Shown here: in pieces, positions 25,861 to 39,708 of the stretch
Layout: every line of letters starts with the position of its first letter
How positions within the stretch are numbered: the first letter of the stretch is position 1
Notes under the pieces: generated by a model
Told to the model about the DNA's origin: nothing
Seen by the model: only the letters and a program-made list of their open reading frames with translations
Databases searched by the model: none
DNA from: Camelus bactrianus
Taxonomy: Eukaryota; Chordata; Mammalia; Artiodactyla; Camelidae
Assembly (NCBI RefSeq): GCF_048773025.1
Contig: NC_133562.1
Span: forward strand, 30,601,501-30,665,500
Direction of reading: 5' to 3'
Length of the DNA stretch: 64,000 nucleotides
Program-made: the position numbers and the translations under genes

Positions 25861-27349
25861 TATCTCCACATGCTCAGTTCTGAGAGATAAGTGTGTGTGA
25901 AAGCCGTCCTTCACCTAGCTTGTAGGGAACACAAAGTTCCTTTTCATTTGCAAACTCCACTCCATACATATATATGGGGAGTTACGAGCTCCAACTCGGT
26001 TATACAGTGAAAACTGCAGGAACTTGAAACCGGCACTAGGAAACAGACAGAAACCAGGGTAAAAGTTCCTCCTGCAACCCGTTCCCTTTGTGCTAGATGA
26101 ACGAACGTCTCTCCACATGCTCAGTTCTGAGAGATATGTGTATGATAAAACCGTCCTTCAACTAGACTGTTGGGAACACAAAGTTTCTTTTCATTTTCAA
26201 ATTCCACTCCTTACACATATATGGGGAGGTACGAGCTCCAACTCGGTTTTACAGTGAAAACTGCAGGAACTTAAAACCGGCACTAGGAAACAGACTGAGA
26301 AACCAGAGTAAAAGTTTCTCTTGCAACCCGTTCCTTTTGTGCTAGATGAACGAACGTCTCTCCACATGCTCAGTTCTGAGAAATAAGTGTGTGTGAAAGC
26401 CGTCCTTCACCTAGCTTGTTGGGAACACAAAGTTCCTTTTCATTTGCAAACTCCACTCCATACATATATATGGGGAGGTACTAGCTCCAACTCGGTTTTA
26501 CAGTGAAAACTGCAGGAACTTCAAACCGGTACTAGGAAAGAGACTGAGAAACCAGAGTAAAAGTTTCTCTTGCAACCCGTTCCCTTTGTGCTAGATGAAC
26601 GAACGTCTCTCCACATGCTCAGTTCTGAGAAATAAGTGTGTGTGAAAGCCGTCCTTCACCTAGCTTGTTGGGAACACAAAGTTTCTTTTCATTTTCAAAC
26701 TCCACTCCATATATATATATGGGTAGGTACTAGCTCCAACTCGCTTATACAGTGAAAACTGCAGTAACTTTAAACCGGCACTAGGAAACAGACTGAGAAA
26801 CCAGAGTAAAAGTTACTCTTGCAACCCGTTCCTTTTGTGCTAGATGAACGAACGTCTCTCCACAAGCTCAGATCTGAGAGATAAGTGTGTGTGAATGCCG
26901 TCCTTCAACTAGCTTGTTGGGAACACAAAGATCCTTTTCATTTGCAAACTCCACTCCATACATATATATGGGGAGGTACTAGCTCCAACTCGGTTTTACA
27001 GTGAAAAATGCAGGAACTTCAAACCGGCACTAGGAAAGAGACTGAGAAACCAGAGTAAAAGTTTCTCTTGCAACCCGTTCTCCTTGTGCTAGATGAACGA
27101 ACGTCTCTCCACATGCTCAGTTCTGAGAGATAAGTGTGTGTGAAAGCCGTCCTTCAACTAGCTTGTTGGGAACACAAAGATCCTTTTCAGTTGCAAACTC
27201 CAATCCATACATATATATGGGGAGGTACTAGCTCCAATTCGGTTTTACAGTGAAAACTGCAGGAACCTGAAACCGGCACTAGGAAACAGACAGAAACCAG
27301 GGTAAAAGTTCCTCCTGCAACCCGTTCCCTTTGTGCTAGATGAACGAAC
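25826..27349 (+). repeat. HOR block X, copy 2
   Basis: Copy of 22,597-24,120 at an offset of 3,229 bp (13 monomers). It is followed by one monomer (about 27,350-27,588) that repeats 25,611-25,849 at an offset of 1,739 bp and carries 'ttctattcattttcaaattcc', and then by the third X. The order in this domain is X-Y-X-(1)-X-Y-partial Y. Confidence 0.9.
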
Positions 27350-27564
27350 GTCTCTCCACATGCTCAGTTCTGAGAGATATGTGTATGTGAAAACCGTCCT
27401 TCAACTAGCCTGTTGGGAACAAAAAGTTTCTATTCATTTTCAAATTCCAGTCCTTACACATATATGGGGAGGTACGAGCTCCAACTCGGTTTTACAGTGA
27501 AAACTGCAGGAACTTCAAACCGGTACTAGGAAAGAGACTGAGAAACCAGAGTAAAAGTTTCTCT

Positions 27565-29088
27565 TGCAACCCGTTCCCTTTGTGCTAGATGAACGAACGT
27601 ATCTCCACATGCTCAGTTCTGAGAGATAAGTGTGTGTGAAAGCCGTCCTTCACCTAGCTTGTAGGGAACACAAAGTTCCTTTTCATTTGCAAACTCCACT
27701 CCATACATATATATGGGGAGTTACGAGCTCCAACTCGGTTATACAGTGAAAACTGCAGGAACTTGAAACCGGCACTAGGAAACAGACAGAAACCAGGGTA
27801 AAAGTTCCTCCTGCAACCCGTTCCCTTTGTGCTAGATGAACGAACGTCTCTCCACATGCTCAGTTCTGAGAGATATGTGTATGATAAAACCGTCCTTCAA
27901 CTAGACTGTTGGGAACACAAAGTTTCTTTTCATTTTCAAATTCCACTCCTTACACATATATGGGGAGGTACGAGCTCCAACTCGGTTTTACAGTGAAAAC
28001 TGCAGGAACTTAAAACCGGCACTAGGAAACAGACTGAGAAACCAGAGTAAAAGTTTCTCTTGCAACCCGTTCCTTTTGTGCTAGATGAACGAACGTCTCT
28101 CCACATGCTCAGTTCTGAGAAATAAGTGTGTGTGAAAGCCGTCCTTCACCTAGCTTGTTGGGAACACAAAGTTCCTTTTCATTTGCAAACTCCACTCCAT
28201 ACATATATATGGGGAGGTACTAGCTCCAACTCGGTTTTACAGTGAAAACTGCAGGAACTTCAAACCGGTACTAGGAAAGAGACTGAGAAACCAGAGTAAA
28301 AGTTTCTCTTGCAACCCGTTCCCTTTGTGCTAGATGAACGAACGTCTCTCCACATGCTCAGTTCTGAGAAATAAGTGTGTGTGAAAGCCGTCCTTCACCT
28401 AGCTTGTTGGGAACACAAAGTTTCTTTTCATTTTCAAACTCCACTCCATATATATATATGGGTAGGTACTAGCTCCAACTCGCTTATACAGTGAAAACTG
28501 CAGTAACTTTAAACCGGCACTAGGAAACAGACTGAGAAACCAGAGTAAAAGTTACTCTTGCAACCCGTTCCTTTTGTGCTAGATGAACGAACGTCTCTCC
28601 ACAAGCTCAGATCTGAGAGATAAGTGTGTGTGAATGCCGTCCTTCAACTAGCTTGTTGGGAACACAAAGATCCTTTTCATTTGCAAACTCCACTCCATAC
28701 ATATATATGGGGAGGTACTAGCTCCAACTCGGTTTTACAGTGAAAAATGCAGGAACTTCAAACCGGCACTAGGAAAGAGACTGAGAAACCAGAGTAAAAG
28801 TTTCTCTTGCAACCCGTTCTCCTTGTGCTAGATGAACGAACGTCTCTCCACATGCTCAGTTCTGAGAGATAAGTGTGTGTGAAAGCCGTCCTTCAACTAG
28901 CTTGTTGGGAACACAAAGATCCTTTTCAGTTGCAAACTCCAATCCATACATATATATGGGGAGGTACTAGCTCCAATTCGGTTTTACAGTGAAAACTGCA
29001 GGAACCTGAAACCGGCACTAGGAAACAGACAGAAACCAGGGTAAAAGTTCCTCCTGCAACCCGTTCCCTTTGTGCTAGATGAACGAAC
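27565..29088 (+). repeat. HOR block X, copy 3
   Basis: Copy of 22,597-24,120 at an offset of 4,968 bp (20 monomers) and of 25,826-27,349 at 1,739 bp (7 monomers). The distinctive 'gtatgataaaaccgtcc' near 27,876 is found only in the three X copies. Confidence 0.9.
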
Positions 29089-30828
29089 TTCTCTCCACAT
29101 GCTCAGTTCTGAGAAATAAGTGTGTGTGAAAGCCGTCCTTCACCTAGCTTGTTGGGAACACAAAGTTCCTTTTCATTTGCAAACTCCACTTCATACATAT
29201 ATATGGGGAGGTACTAGCTCCAACTCGGTTTTACAGTGAAAACTGCAGGAACTTCAAACCGGTACTAGGAAAGAGACTGAGAAACCAGAGTAAAAGTTTC
29301 TCTTGCAACCCGTTCCCTTTGTGCTAGATGAACGAACGTCTCTCCACATCCTCAGTTCTGAGAAATAAGTGTGTGTGAAAGCCGTCCTTCACCTAGCTTG
29401 TTGGGAACACAAAGTTTCTTTTCATTTTCAAACTCCACTCCATATATATATATGGGGAGGTACTAGCTCCAACTCGCTTATACAGTGAAAACTGCAGGAA
29501 CTTTAAACCGGCACTAGGAAACAGACTGAGAAACCAGAGTAAAAGTTACACTTGCAACCCGTTCCCTTTGTGCTAGATGAACGAACGTCTCTCCACAAGC
29601 TCAGATCTGAGAGATAATTGTGTGTGAATGCCGTCCTTCAACTAGCTTGTTGGGAACACAAAGATCCTTTTCATTTGCAAACTCCACTCCATACATATAT
29701 ATGGGGAGGTACTAGCTCCAACTCGGTTTTACAGTGAAAAATGCAGGAACTTCAAACCGGCACTAGGAAAGATACTGAGAAACCAGAGTAAAAGTTTCTC
29801 TTGCAACCCGTTCTCCTTGTGCTAGATGAACGAACGTCTCTCCACATGCTCAGTTCTGAGAGATAAGTGTGTGTGAAAGCCGTCCTTCACCTAGCTTGTT
29901 GGGAACACAAAGATCCTTTTCAGTTGCAAACTCCAATCCATACATATATATGGGGAGGTACTAGCTCCAATTCGGTTTTACAGTGAAAACTGCAGGAACC
30001 TGAAACCGGCACTAGGAAACAGACAGAAACCAGGGTAAAAATTCCTCCTGCAACCCGTTCCCTTTGTGCTAGATGAACGAACGTCTCTCCACATGCTCAG
30101 TTCTGAGAGATATGTGTATGTGAAAGCCGTCCTTCAACTAGCCTCTTCGGAACACAAAGTTTCTTTTCATTTTCAAACTCCACTCCATACAATTATATGG
30201 GGAGGTGCGAGCTCCAACTCGGTTTTACAGTGAAAACTGCAGGAACTTCCAACCGGCACTAGGAAACAGACTGAGAATCCAGAGTAAAATTTTCTCTTGC
30301 AACCCGTTCCCTTTGTGCTAGATGAACGAACGTCTCTCCACATGCTCAGTTCTGAGAGATAAGTGTGTGTGAAAGCCGTCCTTCACCTAGCTTGTTGGGA
30401 ACACAAAGTTCCTTTTCATTTGCAAACTCCACTCCATACATATATATGGGGAGATACGAGCTCCAACTCGGTTATACAGTGAAAACTGCAGGAACTTGAA
30501 ACCGGCACTAGGAAACAGACAGAAACCAGGGTAAAAGTTCCTCCTGCAACCCGTTCCCTTTGTGCTAGATGAACGAACGTCTCTCCACATGCTCAGTTCT
30601 GAGAGATATGTGTATGTGAAAACCGTCCTTCAACTAGCCTGTTGGGAACAAAAAGTTTCTATTCATTTTCAAATTCCAGTCCTTACACATATATGGGGAG
30701 GTACGAGCTCCAACTCGGTTTTACAGTGAAAACTGCAGGAACTTCAAACCGGTACTAGGAAAGAGACTGAGAAACCAGAGTAAAAGTTTCTCTTGCAACC
30801 CGTTCCCTTTGTGCTAGATGAACGAACG
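29089..30828 (+). repeat. HOR block Y, copy 2
   Basis: Copy of 24,121-25,860 at an offset of 4,968 bp. Its last six monomers (29,216-30,744) are duplicated in tandem as 30,706-32,234. Confidence 0.9.
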
Positions 30829-32234
30829 TCTCTCCACATCCTCAGTTCTGAGAAATAAGTGTGTGTGAAAGCCGTCCTTCACCTAGCTTGTTGGGAACAC
30901 AAAGTTTCTTTTCATTTTCAAACTCCACTCCATATATATATATGGGGAGGTACTAGCTCCAACTCGCTTATACAGTGAAAACTGCAGGAACTTTAAACCG
31001 GCACTAGGAAACAGACTGAGAAACCAGAGTAAAAGTTACTCTTGCAACCCGTTCCCTTTGTGCTAGATGAACGAACGTCTCTCCACAAGCTCAGATCTGA
31101 GAGATAATTGTGTGTGAATGCCGTCCTTCAACTAGCTTGTTGGGAACACAAAGATCCTTTTCATTTGCAAACTCCACTCCATACATATATATGGGGAGGT
31201 ACTAGCTCCAACTCGGTTTTACAGTGAAAAATGCAGGAACTTCAAACCGGCACTAGGAAAGATACTGAGAAACCAGAGTAAAAGTTTCTCTTGCAACCCG
31301 TTCTCCTTGTGCTAGATGAACGAACGTCTCTCCACATGCTCAGTTCTGAGAGATAAGTGTGTGTGAAAGCCGTCCTTCACCTAGCTTGTTGGGAACACAA
31401 AGATCCTTTTCAGTTGCAAACTCCAATCCATACATATATATGGGGAGGTACTAGCTCCAATTCGGTTTTACAGTGAAAACTGCAGGAACCTGAAACCGGC
31501 ACTAGGAAACAGACAGAAACCAGGGTAAAAATTCCTCCTGCAACACGTTCCCTTTGTGCTAGATGAACGAACGTCTCTCCACATGCTCAGTTCTGAGAGA
31601 TATGTGTATGTGAAAGCCGTCCTTCAACTAGCCTCTTCGGAACACAAAGTTTCTTTTCATTTTCAAACTCCACTCCATACAATTATATGGGGAGGTGCGA
31701 GCTCCAACTCGGTTTTACAGTGAAAACTGCAGGAACTTCCAACCGGCACTAGGAAACAGACTGAGAATCCAGAGTAAAATTTTCTCTTGCAACCCGTTCC
31801 CTTTGTGCTAGATGAACGAACGTCTCTCCACATGCTCAGTTCTGAGAGATAAGTGTGTGTGAAAGCCGTCCTTCACCTAGCTTGTTGGGAACACAAAGTT
31901 CCTTTTCATTTGCAAACTCCACTCCATACATATATATGGGGAGATACGAGCTCCAACTCGGTTATACAGTGAAAACTGCAGGAACTTGAAACCGGCACTA
32001 GGAAACAGACAGAAACCAGGGTAAAAGTTCCTCCTGCAACCCGTTCCCTTTGTGCTAGATGAACGAACGTCTCTCCACATGCTCAGTTCTGAGAGATATG
32101 TGTATGTGAAAACCGTCCTTCAACTAGCCTGTTGGGAACAAAAAGTTTCTATTCATTTTCAAATTCCAGTCCTTACACATATATGGGGAGGTACGAGCTC
32201 CAACTCGGTTTTACAGTGAAAACTGCAGGAACTT
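30706..32234 (+). repeat. Partial third copy of block Y (6 monomers, offset 1,490 bp)
   Basis: Matches 29,216-30,744 and, at a further 4,968 bp, 24,248-25,776. Two differences were noticed: 'gttactcttgc' instead of 'gttacacttgc' near 31,034, and 'caacacgttccc' instead of 'caacccgttccc' near 31,542. The match ends where 'acttcaaaccggtac' is replaced by 'acttaaaaccggcac'. Confidence 0.9.
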
Positions 32235-35200
32235 AAAACCGGCACTAGGAAACATACTGAGAAACCAGAGTAAAAGTTTCTCTTGCAACCCGTTCCCTTT
32301 GTGCTAGATGAACGAACATCTCTCCAAATGATCAGTTCTGAGAGATAAGTGTGTGTGAAAGCCGTTCTTCACCTAGCTTGTTGGGAACACAAAGTTCCTT
32401 TTCATTTGCAAACTCCACTCCATACATATATATGGGGAGGTACTAGCTCCAACTCGGTTTTCCAGTGAAACCTGCAGGAAATTGAAACCGGCACGAGAAA
32501 ACAGACTGAAACCAGAGTAAAAGTTCCTCCTGCAACCCGTTCCCTTTGTGCTAGATGAACGAACGTCTCTCCACATGCTCAGTTCTGAGAGATATGTGTA
32601 TGTGAAAGCCGTCCTTCAACTAGCTTGTTGGGAAAACAAAGTTTCTTTTCATTTTCAAACTCCACTCCATATATATATATGGGGAGGTACGAGCTCCAAC
32701 TCGGTTTTACAGTGAAAACTGCAGGAACCTGAACCCGGCACTTGGAAACAGACAGAAACCAGGGTAAAAGTTCCTCCTGCAACCCGTTCCCTTTGTGCTA
32801 GATGAACGAACGTCTCTCCACAAGCTCAGATCTGAGAGATAAGTGTGTGTGAATGCCGTCCTTCAAGTAGCTTGTTGGGAACACAAAGATCCTTTTCATT
32901 TGCAAACTCCACTCCATACATATATATGGGGAGGTACTAGCTCCAACTCGGTTTTACAGTGAAAAATGCAGGAACTTCAAACCGGCACTAGGAAAGAGAC
33001 TGAGAAACCAGAGTAAAAGTTTCTCTTGCAACCCGTTCTCCTTGTGCTAGATGAACGAACGTCTCTCCACATGCTCAGTTCTGAGAGATAAGTGTGTGTG
33101 AAAGCCGTCCTTCACCTAGCATGTTGGGAACACAAAGTTCCTTTTCATTTGCAAACTCCACTCCATACATATATATGGGGAGGTACTAGCTAGAACTCGG
33201 TTATACAGTGAAAATTGCAGGAACTTCAAACCGGCACTAGGAAAGAGACTGGGAAACCAGAGTAAAAGTTTCTCCTGCAACCCGTTCCCTTTGTGCTAGA
33301 TGAACGAACGTCTCTCCACATGCTTAGTTCTGAGAGATATGTGTATGTGAAAGCCGTCCTTAAACTAGCTTGTTGGGAAAACAAAGTTTCTTTTCATTTT
33401 CAAACTCCACTCCATACATATATATGGGGAGGTACGAGCTCCAACTCGGTTTTACAGTGAAAACTGCAGGAACTTCAAACCGGCACTAGGAAAGAGACTG
33501 AGAAACCAGAGTAAAAGTTTCTCTTGCAAACCGTTCCCTTTGTGCTAGATGAACGAACGTCTCTCCACATGCTCAGTTCTGAGAGATAAGTGTGTGTGAA
33601 AGCCGTCCTTCACCTAGCTTGCTGGGAACACAAAGATCCTTTTCAGTTGCAAACTCCACTCCATACATATATATGGGGAGGTACTAGCTCCAATTCGGTT
33701 TTACAGTAAAAACTGCAGGAATTTGAAACCGGCACTAGGAAACAGACAGAAACCAGGGTAAAAGTTCCTCCTGCAACCCGTTCCCTTTGTGCTAGATGAA
33801 CGAACTTCTCTCCACATGCTCAGTTCTGAGAGATATGTGTATGTGAAAGCCGTCCTTCAACTAGCCTCTTCGGAACACAAAGTTTCTTTTCATTTTCAAA
33901 CTCCACTCCATACACATATATGGGGAGGTACGAGCTCCAACTCGGTTTTACAGTGAAAACTGCAGGAACTTCCAACCGGCACTAGGAAACAGACTGAGAA
34001 ACCAGAGTAAAAGTTTCTCTTGCAACCCGTTCCCTTTGTGCTAGATGAACGAACGTCTCTCCACATGCTCAGTTCTGAGAGATAAGTGTGTGTGAAAGCC
34101 GTCCTTCACCTAGCTTTTTGGGAACACAAAGTTCATTTTCATTTGCAAACTCCAGTCCATACATATATATGGGGAGGTACTAGCTCCAACTCGGTTATAC
34201 AGTGAAAATTGCAGGAACTTCAAACCGGCACTAGGAAACAGACTGAGAACCCGGAGTAAAAGTTTCTCTTGCAACCCGTTCCCTTTGTGCTAGATGAACG
34301 AACGTCTCTCCACATGCTCAGTTCTGAGAGATATGTGTGTGTGAAAGCCGTCCTTCACCTAGCATGTTGGGAACACAAAGTTCCTTTTCATTTGCAAACT
34401 CCACTCCATACATATATATGGGGAGGTACTAGCTCCAACTCGGTTATACAGTGAAAATTGCAGGAACTTCAAACCGGCACTAGGAAAGAGACTGAGAAAC
34501 CAGAGTAAAAGTTTCTCTTGCAACCCGTTCCCTTAGTGCTAGATGAACGAACGTCTCTCCACATGCTCAGTTCTGAGAGATAAGTGTGTGTGAAAGCCGT
34601 CCTTCACCTAGCTTGTTGGGAACACAAAGTTTCTTTTCAGTTGCAAACTCCACTCCATACATATATATGGGGAGGTACTAGCTCCAACTCGGTTATACAG
34701 TGAAAATTGCAGGAACTTCTAACCGGCACTAGGAAAGAGACTGAGAAACCAGAGTAAAAGTTTCTCCTGCAACCCGTTCCCTTTGTGCTAGATGAACGAA
34801 CGTCTCTCCACATGCTCAGTTCTGAGAAATAATTGTGTGTGAAAGCCGCCCTTCACATAGCTTGTTGGGAACACAAAGTTCCTTTTCAATTGCAAACTCC
34901 ACTCCATACATATATATGAGGAGGTACTAGCTCCAACTCGGTTTTACTGTGAAAACTGCAGGAACTTCAAACCGGCACTAGGAAACAGACTGGGAAACCA
35001 GAATAAAAGTTTCCCTTGCAACCCGTTCCCTTTGTGCTAGATGAACGAACGTCTCTCCACATGCTCTGTTCTGAGAAATAAGTGTGTGTTAAAGCCACCA
35101 TTCACCTAGCTTGTTGGGAACACAAAGTTTCTTTTCAGTTGCAAACTCCACTCCATACATATATATGGGGAGGTTCTAGCTCCATCTCGGTTTTACAGTG

Positions 35201-37420
35201 AAAACTGCAGGAACTTCAAACCGGCACTTGGAAACAGACTGAGAAACCAGAGAAAAAGTTTCTCCTGCAACCCGTTCCCTTTGTGCTACATGAACGAACA
35301 TCTCTCCACATGCACAGTTCTGAGAGATATGTGTATGTGAAAGCCGTCCTTCAACTAGCTTGTTGGGAACACAAAGTTACTTTTCATTTGCAAACTCCAC
35401 TCCATACATATATATGGGGAGGTACGAGCTCCAACTCGGTTTTACAGTGAAAACTGCAGGAACTTCAAACCGGCACTAGGAAACAGACTGAGAAAACAGA
35501 GTAAAAGTTTCCATTGCAAACCGTTCCCTTTGTGCTAGATGAACGAACGTCTCTCCACATGCTCAGTTCTGAGAGATAAGTGTGTGTGAAAGCCGTCCTT
35601 CAACTAGCTTGTTAGGAACACAAAGTTCCTTTTCATTTGCAAACTCCACTCCATAAATATATATGGGGAGGTACTAGCTCCAACTCGGTTATACAGTGAA
35701 AACTGCAGGAACTTCAAACCGGCACTAGGAAAGAGACTGAGAAACCAGAGTAAAAGTTTCTCTTGCAACCCGTTCCCTTTGTGCTAGATGAACGAACTTC
35801 TCTCCAAATGCTCAGTTCTGAGAGATAAGTGTGTGTGAATGCCGTACTTCACCTAGCTTGTTGGGAACACAAAGTTTCTTATAATTTGCAAACTCCACTC
35901 CGTACATCCATATGGGTAGGTACGAGCTCCAACTAGGTTTTACAGAGAAAACTGCAGGAACTTGAAACCGGCACTAGGAAACAGACTGAGAAACCAGAGT
36001 AAAAGTTCCTCCTGCAACCCGTTCAATTTGTGCTAGATGAACGAACGTCTCTCCACATGCTCAGTTCTGAGAGATAAATGTGTGTGAAAGCCGCCCTTCA
36101 CATAGCTTGTTGGGAACACAAAGTTCCTTTTCATTTGCAAACTCCACTCCATACATATATATGGGGAGGTACTAGCTCCAACTCGGTTATACAGTGAAAA
36201 TTGCAGGAACTTCAAACCGGCACTAGGAAAGAGACTGAGAAACCAGAGTAAAAGTTTCTCTTGCAACCCGTTCCCTTAGTGCTAGATGAACGAACGTCTC
36301 TCCACATGCTCAGTTCTGAGAGATAATTGTGTGTGAAAGCCGTCCTTCACCTAGCTTGTTGGGAACACAAAGTTTCTTTTCAGTTGCAAACTCCACTCCA
36401 TACATATATATGGGGAGGTACTAGCTCCAACTCGGTTATACAGTGAAAATTGCAGGAACTTCAAACCGGTACTTGGAAACAGACTGAGAACCAGAGTATA
36501 AGTTCCTCCTACAACCCGTTCCCTTTGTGCTAGATGAACGAACGTCTCTCCACATGCTCAGTTCTGAGAGATAAGTGTGTGAAAGCCGTCCTTCACCTAG
36601 CATGTTGGGAACACAAAGTTCCTTTTCATTTGCAAACTCCACTCCATACATATATATGGGGAGGTACTAGCTCCAACTCGGTTTTACTGTGAAAACTGCA
36701 GGAACTTCAAACCGGCACTAGGAAACAGACTGGGAAACCAGAAAAAAAGTTTCCCTTGCAACCCTTTCCCTTTGTGCTAGATGAACGAACATCTCTCCAC
36801 ATGCTCAGTTCTGAGATATAATTGTGTGTTAAAGCCTCCATTCACCTAGCTTGTTGGGAACACAAAGTTTCTTTTCAGTTGCAAACTACACTCCATACAT
36901 ATATATGGGGAGGTTCTAGCTCCATCTCGGTTTTACAGTGAAAACTGCAGGAACTTCAAACCGGCACTTGGAAACAGACTGAGAAACCAGAGAAAAAGTT
37001 TCTCCTGCAACCCGTTCCCTTTGTGCTACATGAACGAACATCTCTCCACATGCTCAGTTCTGAGAGATATGTGTATGTGAAAGCCGTCCTTCAACTAGCT
37101 TGTTGGGAACACAAAGTTTCTTTTCATTTTCAAACTCCACTCCATACATATATATGGGGAGGTACGAGCTCCAACTCGGTTTTACAGTGAAAACTGCAGG
37201 AACTTCAAACCGGCACTAGGAAACAGACTGAGAAACCAGAGTAAAAGTTCCTCTTGCAACCCGTTCACTTTGTGCTAGATGAACGAACGTCTCTCCACAT
37301 GCTCAGTTCTGAGAGATTAGTGTGTGTGAAAGCCGTCCTTCACCTAGCTTGTTGGGAACACAAAGTTCCTTTTCAGTTGCAAACTCCACTCCATACATAT
37401 ATATGGGGAGGTACTAGCTC
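32235..37420 (+). repeat. Family B, mixed order with a 7-monomer repeat (offset ~1,740 bp)
   Basis: About 21 monomers. The stretch 34,340-35,378 resembles 36,080-37,118. Shared markers are 'gttttactgtgaaaac', 'gtgtgttaaagcc', 'aggttctagctccatctcgg' and 'gtgctacatgaacgaacatc'. The offset drifts from 1,743 to 1,740 bp because the second copy has small deletions ('agtgtgtgaaagcc' near 36,575). A strongly diverged monomer lies at about 35,790-36,030. Otherwise there is only ordinary family B sequence. Confidence 0.78.
33465..34012 (+). repeat. 548-bp segment repeated exactly at 54,821-55,368
   Basis: The two segments lie 21,356 bp (86 monomers) apart, and I saw no difference over 548 bases. Shared private variants are 'cttgcaaaccgttcc', 'agcttgctgggaac', 'gtaaaaactgcaggaattt' and 'aacttctctccac'. 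A looser copy lies from about 57,113. The intervening satellite is far more diverged between the two neighbourhoods. Confidence 0.85.
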
Positions 37421-38413
37421 CAACTCGGTTTTACAGTGAAAACTGCAGGAACTTCAAACCGGCACTAGGAAACAGACTGGGAAACCAGAATAAAAGTTTC
37501 TCTTGCAACCCGTTCCCTTTGTGCTAGATGAACGAACGTCTCTCTCCATGCTCAGTTCTGAGAGATAAGTGTGTGTGAAAGCCGTCCTTCACCTAGCTTG
37601 TTGGGAACACAAAGTTCCTTTTCATTTGCAAACTCCACTCCATACATATATATGGGGAGATACGAGCTCCAACTCGGTTATACAGTGAAAACTGCAGGAA
37701 CTTGGAACCGGCACTAGGAAACAGACAGAAACCAGGGTAAAAGTTCCTCCTGCAACCCGTTCCATTTGTGCTAGATGAACGAACGTCTCTCCACATGCTC
37801 AGTTCTGAGAGATATGTGTATGTGAAAACCGTCATTCAACTAGAATGTTGGGAACACAAAGTTTCTTTTCATTTTCAAATTCCACTCCTTACACATATAT
37901 GGGGAGGTACGAGCTCCAACTCGGTTTTACAGTGAAAACTGCAGGAACTTAAAACCGGCACTAGGAAACAGACTGAGAAACCAGAGTAAAAGTTTCTCTT
38001 GCAACCCGTTCCCTTTGTGCTAGATGAACGAACGTCTCTCCACATGCTTAGTTCTGAGAAATAAGTGTGTGTGAAAGCCGTCCTTCAATTAGCTTGTTGG
38101 GAACACAAAGTTCCTTTTCATTTGCAAACTCCACTCCATACATATATATGGGGAGGTACTAGCTCCAACTCGGTTTTACAGTGAAAACTGCAGGAACTTC
38201 AAACCCGTACTAGGAAAGAGACTGAGAAACCAGAGTAAAAGTTCCTCCTGTAACCCGTTCCCTTTGTGCTAGATGAACGAACGTCTCTCCACATGCTCAG
38301 TTCTGAGAGATAAGTGTGTGTGAAAGCCGTCCTTCACCTAGCGTGTTGGGAACACAAAGTTTCTTTTCATTTTCAAACTCCACTCCATACATATATATGG
38401 GGAGGTACGAGCT
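37420..38413 (+). repeat. 4-monomer HOR unit, copy 1 (994 bp)
   Basis: Bases 37,420-38,386 match 38,414-39,380. Markers in both are 'gggaaaccagaataaaag', 'gtctctctccatgctc', 'aaccgtcattcaactag', 'ttcaaacccgtac', 'cctgtaacccg' and 'cacctagcgtg'. About ten differences were seen. Confidence 0.86.
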
Positions 38414-39380
38414 CCAACTCGGTTTTACAGTGAAAACTGCAGGAACTTCAAACCGGCACTAGGAAACAGACTGGGAAACCAGAATAAAAGTTTCTCTTGC
38501 AACCCGTTCCCTTTGTGCTAGATGAACGAACGTCTCTCTCCATGCTCAGTTCTGAGAGATAAGTGTGTGTGAAAGCCGTCCTTCACCTAGCTTGTTGGGA
38601 ACACAAAGTTCCTTTTCATTTGCAAACTCCACTCCATACATATATATGGGGAGATACGAGCTCCAACTCGGTTATACAGTGAAAACTGCAGGAACTTGAA
38701 ACCGGCACTAGGAAACAGACAGAAACCAGGGTAAAAGTTCCTCCTGCAACCCGTTCCCTTTGTGCTAGATGAACGAACGTCTCTCCACATGCTCAGTTCT
38801 GAGAGATATGTGTATGTGAAAACCGTCATTCAACTAGACTGTTGGGAACACAAAGTTTTTTTTCATTTTCAAATTCCACTCCTTACACATATATGGGGAG
38901 GTACGAGCTCCAACTCGGTTTTACAGTGAAAACTGCAGGAACTTAAAACCGGCACTAGGAAACAGACTGGGAAACCAGAGTAAAAGTTTCTCTTGCAACC
39001 CGTTCCCTTTGTGCTAGATGAACGAACGTCTCTCCACATGCTCAGTTCTGAGAAATAAGTGTGTGTGAAAGCCGTCCTTCAACTAGCTTGTTGGGAACAC
39101 AAAGTTCCTTTTCATTTGCAAACTCCACTCCATACATATATATGGGGTGGTACTAGCTCCAACTCGGTTTTACAGTGAAAACTGCAGGAACTTCAAACCC
39201 GTACTAGGAAAGAGACTGAGAAACCAGAGTAAAAGTTCCTCCTGTAACCCGTTCCCTTTGTGCTAGATAAACGAACGTCTCTCCACATGCTCAGTTCTGA
39301 GAGATAAGTGTGTGTGAAAGCCGTCCTTCACCTAGCGTGTTGGGAACACAAAGTTTCTTTTCATTTTCAAACTCCACTCC
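38414..39380 (+). repeat. 4-monomer HOR unit, copy 2
   Basis: Tandem partner of the preceding unit. Private changes here include 'gttttttttcattttc' near 38,858 and 'gctagataaacgaac' near 39,264. The match ends at an 'atacatatatatgg' versus 'atatatatatatgg' difference. Confidence 0.86.
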
Positions 39381-39708
39381 ATATATATATATGGGGAGGT
39401 ACTAGCTCCAACTCGGTTATACAGTGAAAACTGCAGGAACTTTAAACCGGCACTAGGAAACAGACTGACAAACCAGATAAAAGTTACTCTTGCAACCCGT
39501 TCCCTTTGTGCTAGATGAACGAACGTCTCTCCACAAGCTCAGATCTGAGAGATAAGTGTGTGTGAATGCCGTCCTTCACCTAGCTTGTTGGGAACACAAA
39601 GTTCCTTTTCATTTGCAAACTCCACTCCATACATATATATGGGGAGGTACTAGCTCCAACTCGGTTATACAGTGAAAATTGCAGGAACTTCAAACCGGCA
39701 CTAGGAAA

